Below are positions 11,138 through 23,559 of a stretch of 64,000 bases of DNA, piece after piece. The first letter of the stretch is position 1, and each line of letters begins with the position of its first letter. Where the stretch lies: contig CM070874.1 of the NCBI GenBank assembly GCA_036365515.1, positions 163,574,297 through 163,638,296 of the forward strand, in the 5' to 3' direction. The notes under the pieces were generated by a model. It had not been told where the DNA came from. It did not search any database and worked only from the letters and a program-made list of their open reading frames with translations. Made by a program: the position numbers and the translations under genes. Source of the stretch: Torymus aiolomorphi. Lineage: Eukaryota; Arthropoda; Insecta; Hymenoptera; Torymidae.

Positions 11138-11405
11138 TCCGGGTGCGGCGATTAAAATGGGTCACCGTATATATGGAAATCAATTCTTTTCTACAGTCGC
11201 TCATTAATACATACTCCGCTAGACACATTGCGTGCCCTCCAAGCAATGGGATCTCCAAGAATTTAATGATATAGCCGCTCGTTGTCAGAGAACTTTCACG
11301 GTCACCAAAACTCGCATCCGAATAACTTTCGAAAATGTCACTTTCATCTAAACAATTCAAGCCTACAGCTTTAATACCCTTAAGGTATCTGAACATTCGT
11401 TTCAC
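11138..11405 (-). pseudogene. Copia RNase H N-terminal part
   Basis: The frame includes RMFRYLKGIKAVGLN and SYSDASFGD...SLTTSGYI, matching the copia RNase H signature (RYLKGT, SDADWAGD, TSGY). It ends in unrelated sequence near 11137, where the domain is interrupted; the tail reappears at 7583-7728. Confidence 0.75.
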
Positions 11406-11689
11406 TCCTTGCCATTCGCTGTCGGTAGGATGATTTGATGTCTGCTTAATACGTTAACCGCATAAGCTATGTCGGATTTGCATGCATTTGCTGAATACAA
11501 AATGTACCTGTAACTTCGCAATAGGGTATATTATCGTTATTTTCTGTCGTTATAAGTACAGCAATGTTTTCAGTCTCTTATCGCTCTTTTCGCTTTCGAT
11601 TCATAATCATGGGCGTTCATTGTGGGGTTGTGGGTGCATGTCCTGAAAGCCAAATTTAGTTATCATTTTTATGATATACTTTACTTCGT

Positions 11690-12290
11690 CGATTTTCACT
11701 GCACTCGCTTCTCTGTCTCTTTTGATTTCCAGACCAAGCAAATATTTAGGCTATATGAGTCACTTCAAAACTTCTATTAAGATTCTGTTTCATCTCGCGC
11801 ATTTTGTCACTGTCGTTAGATGCCAGTAGTATGTTATCGACATACAGAATCAGAATCAGAAATTTATTACCTTCACGCCAGGTAAACAGACTATGCTCGT
11901 TATTATCTGGTTTCAATCCAAATTTCGTTACAATTCCAGAAAATTTCTCATTCCAGCATTTTGGGCTCACTTTCAAATCATACAAGGCCTTTTTCAGTTT
12001 GCATATTTTCTTTTGCTTAAGTTCTGTCGCACATTCGATTTCGATTGGAATTTCCGTGTAAACTGGAACATTCAAGTGGTCGCTCAAAAATGCTGTCTTA
12101 ACATCCATCTGAGTCTATCAGTCGCTTTCATGGTCTTTTGATAATTCACAGAGTCTCCATTTATTTCAGCTAGTAGAGCGTGAGTCGTCTTTTTAATTGA
12201 TTCCGTCTCTTGAGATTTAATATCTCTCACCTTTCGCGAATGACCACGACATCTTTTTATCTCTCCCTCCATTTCAGTTTCAAACTCATC
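11690..12290 (-). pseudogene. Copia reverse transcriptase remnant
   Basis: 12108-11746 encodes MDVKTAFLSDHLNVPVY, KLKKALYDLKVSPKCWNEKF and ILYVDNILLASND, the core RT motifs of Ty1/copia. The catalytic YVDD box reads YVDN, so the enzyme would be inactive. Upstream sequence to 12272 gives the RT N-terminus in another frame, and downstream 11745-11690 includes YLLGLEIKRDRE. Multiple stops and frameshifts. Confidence 0.8.
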
Positions 12291-12739
12291 AAACCAGGTA
12301 TTTGTATCTATTTCAGAGTTTACAGTCTCCTAGTCGCTTATGTCTGCCTTTGTCAAGTTTAATATATCTGTCGCCTTCATGATGTCTCAACAAACTGCAG
12401 ATTCATCGTTTTTCTCCAGCCAATAAGAAAAGACCTCAGTCTCTCTTAATTTCTCCCTCCGTTTCTCTGATTTTCACATCAAATTCGACTTCTGGCCTCT
12501 CGGTCGTTACTCTTAAATTCGCAATGCATCTACAAAACGATTTAGTAGCATAACAGCAATTTTACAATGTGGATTGAAAGTTTTAGTAGACGAAGCCACA
12601 TTATTTGAGCATGTGATGCGTCTGTTGCATGCATGAACTGCAGCATTTAAAACACAGAATTTTGTATTATCACTCGCATTTATCTCTGAATAATCTTATT
12701 AAACATTTCATCGGCACCATCACGGTGCCACTTATCAGG

Positions 12740-13020
12740 ACACGCCAGCTGTAATTTTATATTTAACTTTCTCAGAACATATTCACTCAGTCGCATATTC
12801 ACTCGTGAATTCTGTTCCCTGATCGCTTCGCCAATAGCAAACCTTCACATCTTTTCCTAGCAAAAATTCGAGCACTTGTTTCAAAGATTAAAAACAGTAT
12901 CCTGTTTCATCTCTTCTTTTCATCGTATAGGCCATGGCTAAACGAGAAAAATCATCCACAAAGATAGAAACATATTTGTATCTTTTTGGGTACGTAGCAG
13001 AGCTTCTCATACTCATAAAC
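12740..13020 (-). pseudogene. Copia integrase remnant
   Basis: Minus-strand frames read SIFVDDFSRLAMAYTMKR and then SDQGTEF, the two Asp motifs of the copia integrase core, followed by a degraded ADEMFNKII where the Glu helix is expected. Order integrase, RT, RNase H is the copia order. The 5' part of the element is cut off at about 13265 by the LTR of the next element. Confidence 0.7.
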
Positions 13021-13272
13021 ATTAGAATGTATGCTCTGTAAAGTATTCTCTATCTGTAGAGAATCACTCTCTATCGCACTGCGGTTTCTCATTTTCAGTC
13101 GCTTCATTTACCTTGCTTAATTTTCTGTCTCGTATTTTTTCGAAGCCCGAACAAATCTCATCGTTTGTTTCTCTGTCTCTATTTTCACTGTACATGGTTC
13201 CACTGTTTCAGTCGCTTTTCGTTTAGTCATGTTTCTTTCGTAGTTACATGGGCTATTTCTCTGTTTCTATTC

Positions 13273-14069
13273 ACTTATAAGTCGCGGCGAATAACCGGTA
13301 ATATTGTTTAATGTCAAAATTCTTTCTTTGCTTTTGAATTTAATAAACTGTGTCATAAATTTAGGTTATTTTCGTCTAAAATCAAAATTGTTCGTGTTTT
13401 TATTTTTCCAAATCCCATCAGTCATTTCCTCCTATGGTATCCTAAATAAATTCGGCATTTCGTTTTTTTTTCTATTTTCATGTGAGTAAAGAACATTCGA
13501 ATTTCCGTTTTTTAAGAAATATTCAGCTCCGCTCTTTGCCTTATTTTTGAGATTTATACATAATTAAATTCACATTCTAATTATCTCTGAATTTCGAACT
13601 TCGAACTTTGTCAATTTTTGGTTAGACCTCCGGGCCTCAAATATATCAGTGTACAGAACATCCGAATTCCGAACTTCGAACTTTGTCAATTTTGGGTTAG
13701 GCCAACGGGCCTTGAATGCAACATCAGTGTACAGCACAGGAGTGTGCTGCCCTACCTTTCGTCACGGGAGGGCTTCCACGTTCGTGGGGATCAACTGGGT
13801 GACATCCGTGTCACCGTACGACCAGCCACGTGTGTACAACTAACGATCTACTCGGCATAGATCTCATCGCGCCAAGTTCAACCCACGCACTGCCATTCCT
13901 GATCGGAAGATAAAGGCGCAACTTCCTCCCAGGATTCGGTAAAAATTAAGGACTATATTTATCTCCCAAAAAAAAATTTCGATTCAGATCCAAAATAGCA
14001 TCCAAATAAACGTCAGGGCTATTTCGGTAGAATTCACACCGATTTATATCGAAGGCCCAGGACATAACA
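13273..14069 (+). mobile_element. Truncated 5' LTR of gypsy element 1
   Basis: It matches 24747-25540 with few changes, ending GGCCCAGGACATAACA. The first about 667 bp of the LTR (U3) are missing and copia sequence abuts it instead, so the promoter part of this copy is lost. Confidence 0.92.
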
Positions 14070-14070
14070 A

Positions 14071-14085
14071 TGGTGACAGCGTCTC
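14071..14085 (+). other. Primer-binding site, gypsy element 1
   Basis: TGGTGACAGCGTCTC begins one base after the LTR end, the standard place. The tRNA was not identified. Confidence 0.65.
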
Positions 14086-14632
14086 GGATGCTATGTTCGA
14101 TCGGTTAATAAAATTTATCGCCGCTAGAAAATACGACGGTCGGTATAAGCTTTCGTTACGGACCGAAATAGTAACATTTAGTTAAGTGAGAATTATAAAA
14201 AATAAATTGAAATAGCAACAAATAGAATCACGTAAATTTTAAATTTGTCAGAAAGAAATATACATGTGTTACAAAATGGTTCTAGTACGTGTTGCTTTCT
14301 AATGAAAAAATATATAATTGATCGCGTCGCTTAGTTATAGTTATTAATGTTGCAAAAGGAGTCCAGTTCTCATTGAGATTTTGATCAAAATTACACATCA
14401 AAAGAAATAACGTATTTTGAGGTTTCCTCTAAAAATAAACTTCATAAGTTTAAAAAAAAGAAAGATAATACATAAAATAAAATAAAAATAAAATTAAATC
14501 GTGGTTTTATTTGTCTCTCTCTGTTCGTATATTCCGATGAGTGCGGGAACTCTCTTTGTATTACATTTGATAACGTAAGTGACCGTGGCTCGAGTGAATT
14601 CGACTCAGTTAATATTAGCTTACATTAAAGCC
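14086..14632 (+). other. Leader of gypsy element 1
   Basis: Non-coding. A consensus donor AACGTAAGTGA lies at 14573-14583 shortly before gag; if used it could make a spliced env message, as in other env-bearing retroelements. Inference only. Confidence 0.4.
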
Positions 14633-16057
14633 ATGAACAGCGAGGGAGAAGTGGGTAAAGAAGAGTTGAGCGAACACTTGCGCGAATTAAAGCAGTGCGA
14701 AGCCGAGTTAAATGAATATGAGGAACAGATAAGGACAAGAGAGGATAACATGCGCGAGAAAGTAGAAAGAATTCGTGCCGAAGCTATCAGTGTTGCAAAG
14801 GAGCAAGACGCGAAGTATCAAGCTATGTCGCGGCTCGTAGAACAACAAAAAACCGCGTTAGCTCGACTCAGAAGCGAAAAGAGATGCGAAGGAACGAGCG
14901 CGGAAACCTCGAATGTAAATAATAGGGAGGGTGGCCCAGCGAGTTCGGTGGCTACGGTTAAACAACTGTCCACGCCATTGTAACAAACCTCATCCGTACG
15001 TATAGTGTCAAACGAGACAATTGGCGCGAGCTCGCGAAATAGTAATGAGCACGATAATACACAGGGAGATGTAGTAGAACAGCTGGCTGAGTTACGGCGC
15101 GAGATAAGGGAATTACGGCAACGGCGCGGAAATATACAGGCGGCTGCGCCTCCACAGGAGATACCTGTCGCTTTTCGATTAAAGGAAGTTGTGCACAGTG
15201 TACCTAATTTTGACGGAACTAACTTAGCCTCCTTCGTGCGTCGTTGCAAGCGCGCGGTGAATCTTGTACCGCGCTATCTAGAGTCCGAATTAGTAAACAT
15301 GTTAAAGAATAAACTGCACGAGAGTACCTATATAGCAGTAGAGAACGTAGATTTCGAGAACTTAGACACATTCGTAGACAAGCTAAAGAGTGTATTCGCG
15401 CCCACGGAAACCTTGCGTAAATCAAGGGGAAAATTAGATGCGATGACAAAAGGACGGGAGGAAACCATGCTCGTATATATAAATAAAATCATGGATATAC
15501 GCGACGGTATGTTAGATTTGAAGAGACGCGATACGGGGGAGGAGTTGTACGATTACGAAATACAGGAAATTGACCATGATGTAATAGAGGGACTTCGCGA
15601 TGGGTTGCCGCCGGAATTCAGATTGCGTATGAATATGAGTAGAGATCTGACGCTACAAGAAGTGATAGATAACGCGTTATACGTTGATAAGCAGGTTGAA
15701 AGGGATAATCACAAGCACGGTAAGAGTACGGAAAGAACAGGTGTCCGAAACGATACGCGAAATAACATCAATACCACCCCGGCACAGACGTTAGGGGGAA
15801 AGCAGGGTGCACCAAATAACTCGCCACAATTAAGCGAACTACCCCAAGGTGTAGATATGAGTAACGTACAGTGCAACTATTGCAAGCGTATGGGACATTT
15901 TAAAAATGATTGTAGGAAATTGGCTTTCGTTAACGCACAACGTCAGGCGCAGGGAAACGACAACGTCGTTCCGAATCAGGGCGCGAGCGGAACGACGCAA
16001 GGGGCGCGCCCGGTTCAGACTATAGAGGAGGTGTTAGCCTCCCAGTCTACACAGTAG
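14633..16057 (+). pseudogene. gag: gag of gypsy element 1 (one internal stop)
   Basis: The ATG at 14633 opens a frame interrupted once by TAA at 14981-14983 and then continuous to TAG at 16055. The N-terminal part is a charged coiled coil (about 14640-14880). A second predicted coiled coil (QLAELRREIRELRQR) precedes a capsid-like region (about 15190-15700) of the retrotransposon gag type. A single CCHC knuckle CNYCKRMGHFKNDC lies near 15871-15912, in the usual C-terminal place. The following protease is in the -1 frame, so pol was probably made by -1 frameshifting, though no clear slippery heptamer was identified before the gag stop. Confidence 0.85.
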
Positions 16058-16668
16058 GTTTAAAAAATATTAGCTCAATTCCGATTATCAATGTAGAGTC
16101 AAGGGATTTCATTCAATCCTCGAATAAGGCTATGGTTGATTCGGGCTCTCAGCCACATTTGATCAAAATGTCTGCTCTTGATAGGAAATTAGAAATGAAC
16201 ATTTTGGAGAAACCAATTTTAAGAGGGATATCGGGGCATGATCAACACTCACTTGGAATTTGCTATGTTGAAATCTACGGAATAAGGTCGAGATTTGTTG
16301 TGGTAGATAGTAAATTTCCTATCTCATACCCGCTCATTTTAGGCTCTCACTTCTTCAAACAGAGTTCGGCAATTATAGATTACGACAAGGGCCAAATTAT
16401 TTTCGGGGAGAAAATTATTCCATTTGAAAATACACAAAATAACGCGAGAACACCTGTAGAAGTGAATGACGATAAAGCCGAGATCGAGGTCGCGTCCACC
16501 GCGGAGGAAAATGAAGAGATCAGAGTAGTAAAGGACAGGGATGGCTCCGGTATTAAATCACGATCGCTCAGAGAAAATCGCGGAAATGACTACGGATATT
16601 CGGAGGAGGAATTTAATAGAGTGTTATTGGATTTAATTGGCCTTGGTTTCCCGCCAGAATATGAATGA
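16057..16668 (+). pseudogene. Retroviral-type aspartic protease of gypsy element 1
   Basis: Active-site VDSGSQPHLI (about 16135-16164) corresponds to the D-S/T-G motif of pepsin-like retroelement proteases, and ILGSHFF near 16336 fits the second conserved motif (LG near the C-terminus). An acidic linker follows. TGA at 16666-16668 stops the frame, which then continues in register into RT, so one nonsense mutation separates them. Confidence 0.75.
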
Positions 16669-16674
16669 TCGCAG

Positions 16675-17948
16675 GTGGGGGATCAAGAAGGAAGCGAAAC
16701 GGACGGAGACGCGAATTCGTTGTCGTGGGAGAGCGGCACTGAGGCCGAATCACAAGGTAAAGGCGCGAATTTGCTCGATATTTCGACTGATGAAAGGGAA
16801 CTATCATTATTTATAAATACGGTCACGAAAGAATTAGGGAAAACAGAGGAGATAAACCCGGAAGGGATAATCGAACTATGCTCTTTTCAAGAGGAGAGAG
16901 AAAACACAATTGATGGCCACGGCGAGGGCCCAAATACGGATATATTAGACTCGAGCGCAGTTACTCGCGAAGAGCAGGTCTTGAATTTACTAAGAAACGG
17001 GAATTTAAACGCAGAATGCCTGGATAGATTAAGCGAAATAGTAAAAAGAACGGCCGAAATATTTCATTTACCGGGCGAACACCTACCGGCTACAAATTTG
17101 GTTGAACATAGAATAGAGTTAATTGACGAGATTCCGATTTGTGTAAGACAGTATCCTATTCCGCAAGCGTTAGGAGAATTCGTACGGCTACAGATAAAGA
17201 TTTTGCTAGAAGCGGGAATTATTGAGCACTCGATTAGCGAGTACAACTCACCGATTTGGGTAGTGCCCAAGGCCGACAGCCCAGAAGGCAAACGGCAATG
17301 GCGTTTGGTTAATATAATTGGTTATAGGAAGCTAAACGAAAAAACTGTTACAATGAATTTTCCGATACCTAATCTCACGCATATAATTGAACAGTTAGGC
17401 GGGCAAATTATTTCACGGTCGCAGACTTGTCCAGCGGTTTCCACCAGATTCCACTGCGCAAGGAAGATCGTAAATACACGGCGTTTTCGACTAGTTTCGG
17501 ACACTTTCAATACGCGAGATTGCCCTTCGGTATGAAAAACGCGCCTGCGACCTTCCAGGAGCAAATAAATAAAGTAGTTCGACAAAGAAAGGGAATGTTT
17601 GCTTACATTGATGATATTATCATAGCAGCGACAACCTTGGACGAATTAGATCGAGATTTTTTAGATTTGGCCGATAGATTAGCTGAAGCTAATATGCGAT
17701 TACATCCGGGAAAGACGCACTTCTATCGGGAATATGTTACGTATTTGGGTTATGTTATTACGCTAAAGGGGGTGAAGCCCGATCCGAAAAAACTTAAAGC
17801 AATAGCCGAATTTCCAACACCCAGGAACCCGAAACAAATCAAGCAGTTTACCGGAATTACCGGCTATTATCGCAGACACGTTCCAGGGTACGCTATGAAA
17901 GCAAAGCCCTTGTTTCACTTAACTAAGAAAGGTAAAACCTTTACGTAG
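16675..17948 (+). pseudogene. pol: Ty3/gypsy reverse transcriptase of element 1
   Basis: 16675-17400 holds the RT N-terminus (VEHRIELIDEIPICVRQYPI, WVVPKADSPEGKRQWRLV). A frameshift near 17415 moves translation to the frame giving VADLSSGFHQ (first catalytic Asp), LPFGMKNAPATFQ and FAYIDDII (the YxDD box intact), then the thumb and connection segment FTGITGYYRRHVPGY. The TAG at 17946 is a nonsense codon ahead of RNase H in the same frame. The gypsy order and motifs are unambiguous. Confidence 0.92.
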
Positions 17949-18545
17949 AATGGGAAAGCGCAAACCGCCTTCGAGATTTTAAAGAATTGTCTTATTTCAG
18001 AACCGATTCTAAGGCATCCCGACTTCACGAAGCATTTTTATGTTACTAGTGACGCATGCTTGAATGGGATAGGTGGTTGGTTATCCCAAATTTATGACGG
18101 AATACATCACCCGGTCTCCTATGCGAGTCGCGTGCTTACCGATACCGAAACCCGATATAACACGATAGAACGCGAGCTATTGGCCATGTTATATTGCGCG
18201 CAACAGTTTCGCTACTGTATCTTGGGTAGAAGATTCACTTTCTTAACTGATCATAGACCCCTGGTGTGGCTGCATTCGGTAAAGGACTCTACCTTGCGTA
18301 TTAAAAAATGGTACTTTAAATTAACAGCTGTTTTCGATTTCGAAATCCAATACATCCCGGGAAAAACTAATTACATTGCGGATGCCCTATCGAGAAACCC
18401 GTTATCGGAACCCGCGTTATCCGTGAACATTATTCGGAAACGAGGGGATGGTTTCTCTGAGAGTAGTGCCGAAACAATACTTCCTCCGACAAAACGTAAC
18501 CAGCCGACGCGATTTTATATCAGAAACACGATTCCATCGCGGTAA
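17949..18545 (+). pseudogene. RNase H of gypsy element 1
   Basis: Motifs VTSDACLNGIGGWLSQ (first Asp), NTIERELLAMLYC (Glu), FLTDHRPLVWL (Asp) and TNYIADALSRNP (Asp) give a complete gypsy RNase H catalytic set. It is in the same frame as the preceding RT after the TAG at 17946. It ends at TAA 18543; the next coding part is in another frame. Confidence 0.88.
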
Positions 18546-18549
18546 GGAA

Positions 18550-19477
18550 TGAGGAAGGAACCTTCTTCCTATGTAAACTCATGCAGGACGTTCGCGAATC
18601 TAGTCACGACATCAAGGTCAGATGGTACTCTGAGATCGAAGGTGACAACCACCTCTACCACCTTGATTACCTTGACCACATACCACTAGCCTCAATACTG
18701 ACTAGTGTTAACTTGAAACAGACCGAACGCGGTAAATATCGATTAATAAGACAAGACTTAGTACAGATTGAAAATCTACTCGTCAGATCCTTGAATGCGG
18801 AAGATAGGGATCGCGAATGTTCCGAATACCGAATAGCTCGAAATATCCCTTTACCGGATTTGGCATCCTTACCGAGCAGTGACGACGGACCCTTACCCGA
18901 ACGAATGGAAACTGGGGGAGCTCCCTTAACAGAGGGTAAGGATCCGACTGTGAGCTCAAATCCCGATAACCAGCGTGATTCCCATACCTTAAATCCTGGT
19001 CACATGTCCGGACCGATAAATGATCAAGCCAGTAACGCGTGAACCAATGGGGATTCCGATATATCGGACAGTGAGGAGGTACAGTATGATCGGGGAAACG
19101 TCGAGACGCGAGAACCACGCATAGCTAGAAACATCATCCATTCGAGAGATGATTTTCTGCACCATCATGATAACCTAGCGTATTTTGTAACCGTAAAAAA
19201 TCAGCCGCTATGTACCGGAGCGAAAAAGCTGCAAGACGAAGGGCGACTTCCGAAAATAACCGATGTAGTTTTAGGAAAGGTGAAGGTAACGAATATAGGC
19301 ACAAAGCATAAAATAGCTCTACCGGTTAACGAAAATTTACACATAAGAACAGACCCGGAAATCTTTAAGGAAATATTAGCGTCATTGCTCGATGCCGTAA
19401 ACACATTATAGCTGAACAGTCTTAGAATATCGAAAACCGACAGTATTGATGATATCCCGTGGGCAAGGATCGTAGAT
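18550..19477 (+). pseudogene. Linker between RNase H and integrase, with a small beta-rich domain
   Basis: The frame used by the integrase opens near 18550 and encodes FFLCKLMQDVRESSHDIKVRWYSEIEG...YHLDYLDHIPLASIL, a compact segment that looks like a small barrel domain (Tudor, chromo or BAH-like), followed by an acidic low-complexity region and a second conserved linker (LAYFVTVKNQPLCTGAKKL). The latter has a counterpart in element B. Stops at 19040 and 19409 break it. The barrel-fold idea is inference; no family name is claimed. Confidence 0.5.
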
Positions 19478-20634
19478 ATGATTAAAGACCGATTCGCGGA
19501 TTCGCCTACGAAAATCATTTTATGCAAGAGTCTGATTTCATATCCCAGGCCAGAGATTCGGAATGCATTAATTAGAGAAATTCATTGTTCACATATAAAT
19601 GGCCACAAGGGCGTAGCGAAAACTTACAGAAGAATGAGACAAACATATTTTTGGTCTGGAATGAAATCAGATATACAAACATACATTGCGCGGTGTCTCA
19701 TTTGTCAGACTAATAAATTTGTGCGACGTAAAGTTAAACAGCCTATGATCCTGACGGACAAGCCCGGTGACGCCTTTAACAAGGTATCCTTAGATATAGT
19801 GGGACCGCTCCCTGTAACTAAATCTGAAAATAAGTACATATTAACGATGCAAAACCTTTTAACTAAATACAGCATAGCCGTGCCTTTAATGAAAGCAAAT
19901 TCACAATCGATTGCGGATGTATTTTTACAAAGGTTAGTCTATACTTTGGAGCGCCGAAAATTGTCCTGACGGATCAGGGTACGAACTTTACAAGTTCCTT
20001 AGTTAAGAACTTTGCGAAACTATGCAACATAAAATGGTGTAGAACAACCGCCTTCATGCCGCAGTCCAATGGTTCAACTGAACGTATGCACCATTCCCTG
20101 TCGGAATGGTTTAAGACTCGTGTCAAAGAATGGGATACATGGTTAGAGTATGCCTGTTTCTCATACAACACAAGCGTACATGAGGGAACGAAATTGACAC
20201 CATTTGAGTGTGTGTACGTATGCATCGCGAGAGTGCCTTCAGCACGTGTTGAAATCGACGAGGACTTAACCGAGAATTATCACGACTACTTACTGAGATT
20301 AAAAACGGGACTTAACGAAATTGCACGGCTAGCACAAGAAAATTTAGGTAGTGCAAAGGAAAGGTCAAAGGAATACTACGACCGCCGCGCTAATCCATGT
20401 ACGTTCGAGGTGGGCGATAGTGTAATGTTACTGAACGAACCTAATAATAAACATAAACTCGCACCGCAGTATTGCGGTCCGTATAAGGTACTAGAATTAA
20501 TTGATAACGGTAGAAACGTAAAAATAACGTATAAGAGGGGGACACGGACGGTTCATCCGAATAAACTGCGGAGAATCAGAAGGGAAGACCCCCCGACAAC
20601 TAACCCGTCAAGTTCAGGAACCCCAGATATCTAA
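19478..20634 (+). pseudogene. Integrase of gypsy element 1
   Basis: The N-terminal zinc-binding HHCC motif is present (EIHCSHINGHKG, CLICQTNK). Core motifs are SLDIVGPLP (first Asp), VLTDQGTNF (second Asp) and SNGSTERMHHSL (Glu), a complete DDE triad, but a frameshift near 19935 separates the first from the others. The C-terminal part has FEVGDSVMLLNEPNNKHKLAPQYCGPYKVLE, a GPY/F-type module, and VHPNKLRRI. It ends about 30 bp before env. Confidence 0.9.
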
Positions 20635-22150
20635 TCATATTTCTTGTGTTTGTAGGAAATCATGGCTTACGCACTGCTGCTAATTGTCACTCTCTCCGCC
20701 TATTTTCCTGTAACCCTTTCAATAACCGGGTATGAATGTGGAAGGGGCCCTCTGAATATAACTACCTTCTCCACTCATGAAGTACGCGAATGTGAAGTGG
20801 CCCAGGGACCCGCCAACCACACCAATATGGAATTCCGATTATTGCAGCAGATTGAGTACGGGGATGTTCCTGTGGAAGCCTGCAGGGTGAAGATAGAACA
20901 GAAGATTCGTTACTGTGGCATGTACTCGCATATATCAGACGTGAGGGAAGGCGAAAGGACGTATACTGAGGAACTCAGCAGGGAACGGTGCAACAAGTTG
21001 GCGAATTTCGGACTGTTAAAAATTCGGGAAGTTCTCCTAGAGGGCTTAAAGAACAACGTGACTAATTATCAAAATGTAGTGTTTGCAGGACATTTGACAA
21101 TAAATTTGAGTGCAAGGGGTAAATTACAACGAAGAAAATGAAAGTTACGAAAATGTTGTTGTAACGGCCAAGGTCGAAATTACGTACAGTCAAATGCTGG
21201 CGTCACTTGACAAAGGTAAAAACAAGGTAATTTTGCCCACGGGCACCGTGTGTCAATTCTCAATAGATCATTGCCAGGAGCTCGATGAGCGTGATGTCTA
21301 CTGGACTCCTACTGCGCCAACGGTTTGCGGCTTTGAGAACTACGCGGTACTATTCGAAGGAATGGGGTCAAGGTCACTTCAGTAGACTCGCCCGCGGTGT
21401 ACTTCGCTAACTCCACAAATGGCATACAGTTTGGCCTTGTCTCAATGGGAGAAGAGAATCTGTGTGGATATAGACTCATAAAAACGGAACACCCAAAATT
21501 ACTTATTATGGAAAACGTCTTAAGGAATGATCTAGTAAAAACCTCTACGCTTAAAGTTCAAAATATTCTGACAACAGCTTATTTCAATACAAAGATTTCG
21601 TACTTGTCAAAACATGTCAATACACAATTCGACAACCTATATAAAGATATTTTGTTCCACAGATGTAATTTAGAGCGGCAGAATTTAAAGAATGCACTCG
21701 CCCAGGTTAAGTCTGATCCCGAGGCCTTCACCCTGCAGATAATGAAAAGGAGAGGCTACACAGCGGTTGCGGCCGGAGAGGCCATTCACATCGTGCAGTG
21801 CTAACCTGTCTAATGTAAGTTTTGGCATCTGCAAACGTGCTATCACGAGCTGCCCGTTACCTATGGGAAAAAGGATGGATTCTTGAAGCCGAACTCTAGG
21901 CTGCTAACATTTATTGCTTCCTCGATTGACTGCAACCGATTTATGCTACTCTACTACGAAGTACAGGGAACATGGCATCAAATGTTGCCAATGCCAACGA
22001 GAGTCGAACCACCACAAATGCTGGTACCACATCAGAAACCCACGTGGAAATACGAGGAGCTGCAGAACATCATAAGCCATGGCATTTACCGCCCGGAGGA
22101 ACTAGAGCGGTTACACGATCACTTACGTTTTAACGCAGAGAGACCGGGCC

Positions 22151-23559
22151 TAGGGGTGGGCGATATTCAATGTAAATATCGATATTGTGATATTGATAAT
22201 ATCGGGATGATGAAAATCGATACGAGAGATATCATGCATTTATAATATCGATACTTCAAATATCGATATCTAAATATCAAATTTATTTAAAGAAATGTAT
22301 TAGGGAATTACGTACATGTGCAACAAAAAGTAAGACAATTATTTAAACAATTTTTAAACCCAAGTAGGCGAGGGATATGAGGTCCGCGCATATAAGGGAG
22401 TCATGTAGACATGAAAAAATTAGCAAAACGATCATTTAAACAATTTTTAAACTCAAGTAGTCGGGTGACGCGAGATCCACGCATATTAGTGAATATTCAT
22501 AGACGTGCAACAATAAGTAAGACGATTATTTAAACAATTTTTAAACCATAGTACGCGGTGGATATGAGGTCCACGCATATAAGGGAGTTACGCAGACGTT
22601 CGACGTAAGCATGACTTTTATTTCAAAAATTTTTGACCTCTATAATTCAACTCCCTTATATGCGTGGACCTCGCGGCTCCGGCTACATGGGTTTAAAATC
22701 ATTCAAATAATAGTCTTGCTTATCTGTTCATGTCTACATGACTCCCTTACATATCGTAAACCTCATATCCCCCGGCTACCTGGGTTTAAAAATTATGTAA
22801 ATAATCGTTTTGCTTATTTTTTCATTTCTAGATGACTCCCTTATACGCATGGATCTCATATCCCCCGCCTACTTACGTTTAAAAATTATTTAAATAATCA
22901 TTTACCATATTTTTTCATGTCTACATGACTCCCTTGTATGCGTGGACCTCATATCCCCCGCCTACTTGGGTTTAAAAATTGTTTAAATAATTGTCTTGCT
23001 TATTGTTGCGCGTTTACGAAATTCTCTAATATGCGTGGAGCTCGCGCCCCCCGGCTGCTTGGGTTTAAAAATTATTTAAATAATCGTTTTGTTTATTTTT
23101 TCATTTCTAGATGACTCTCTTATATGCGTGGACCACATATCCTCCACCTACTTGGATTTAAAAATTATTTAAATAATCGTTTGACTTATTTTCATGTCTA
23201 CATGACTCCCTTATATGCGTGGACCGGTGAACCTCATATCCCCCACCTACTTTAGTTTAAAAATTGTTTATATAATTGTCTTGCTTATTGTTGCAAGTCT
23301 ATACGTAATTCCCTAATATCCGTGGATCTCGTGTCCCCCGCCTACTTGGGTTTAAAAATTATTTAAGTAATCGCGTTGCAGTTCACGTAACTTTTTTTCT
23401 ATCTTTTTTCTTTGTAAATTTTTCTCATCAATATTCGATATTTCGTTCTCGGATATCGATATCCTAATATATCGCTTTTGAAAATATCGATTTAAATATC
23501 GATATATTTAAGAAGAAAATATCGATAATGAAAATATCGATATATATCGCCCACCCCTA
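22151..23559. mobile_element. hAT-type fold-back MITE inside env
   Basis: The ends TAGGGGTGGGCGATAT and ATATCGCCCACCCCTA are perfect inverted repeats of the kind seen in hAT-derived MITEs. Next to the ends are clusters of ATATCGAT. The flanks carry AGACCGGG (22141-22148) and AGACCGGC (23560-23567), an approximate 8-bp target duplication with two extra bases on the left. No transposase is encoded; the interior is repeat arrays in both orientations. Confidence 0.85.
22300..23375. repeat. About 93-bp repeats in inverted arrays inside the MITE
   Basis: Three copies lie in one orientation (about 22310-22600) and eight in the other (about 22640-23375). A typical unit contains CTCCCTTATATGCGTGGACC, then CATATCCCCCGCCTACTTGG and TTTAAAAATTATTTAAATAA. 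Every third copy carries a variant with TTGTTGC and AATATGCGTGG, which implies amplification as a three-unit block. The whole could fold into a long hairpin. Confidence 0.85.

Noticed and set aside
11138..13265. Recurrent CAGTCGCT / CTCTGTCTCT strings across the copia remnant
   Set aside because: Several fall in positions that code for plausible Ser-Asp or Arg-Asp residues of copia proteins; probably codon composition rather than an inserted motif.
22300..23375. Regular repeats considered as a CRISPR-like array
   Set aside because: Repeats are 93 bp, diverged, directly abutting and without unique spacers, in an animal TE.
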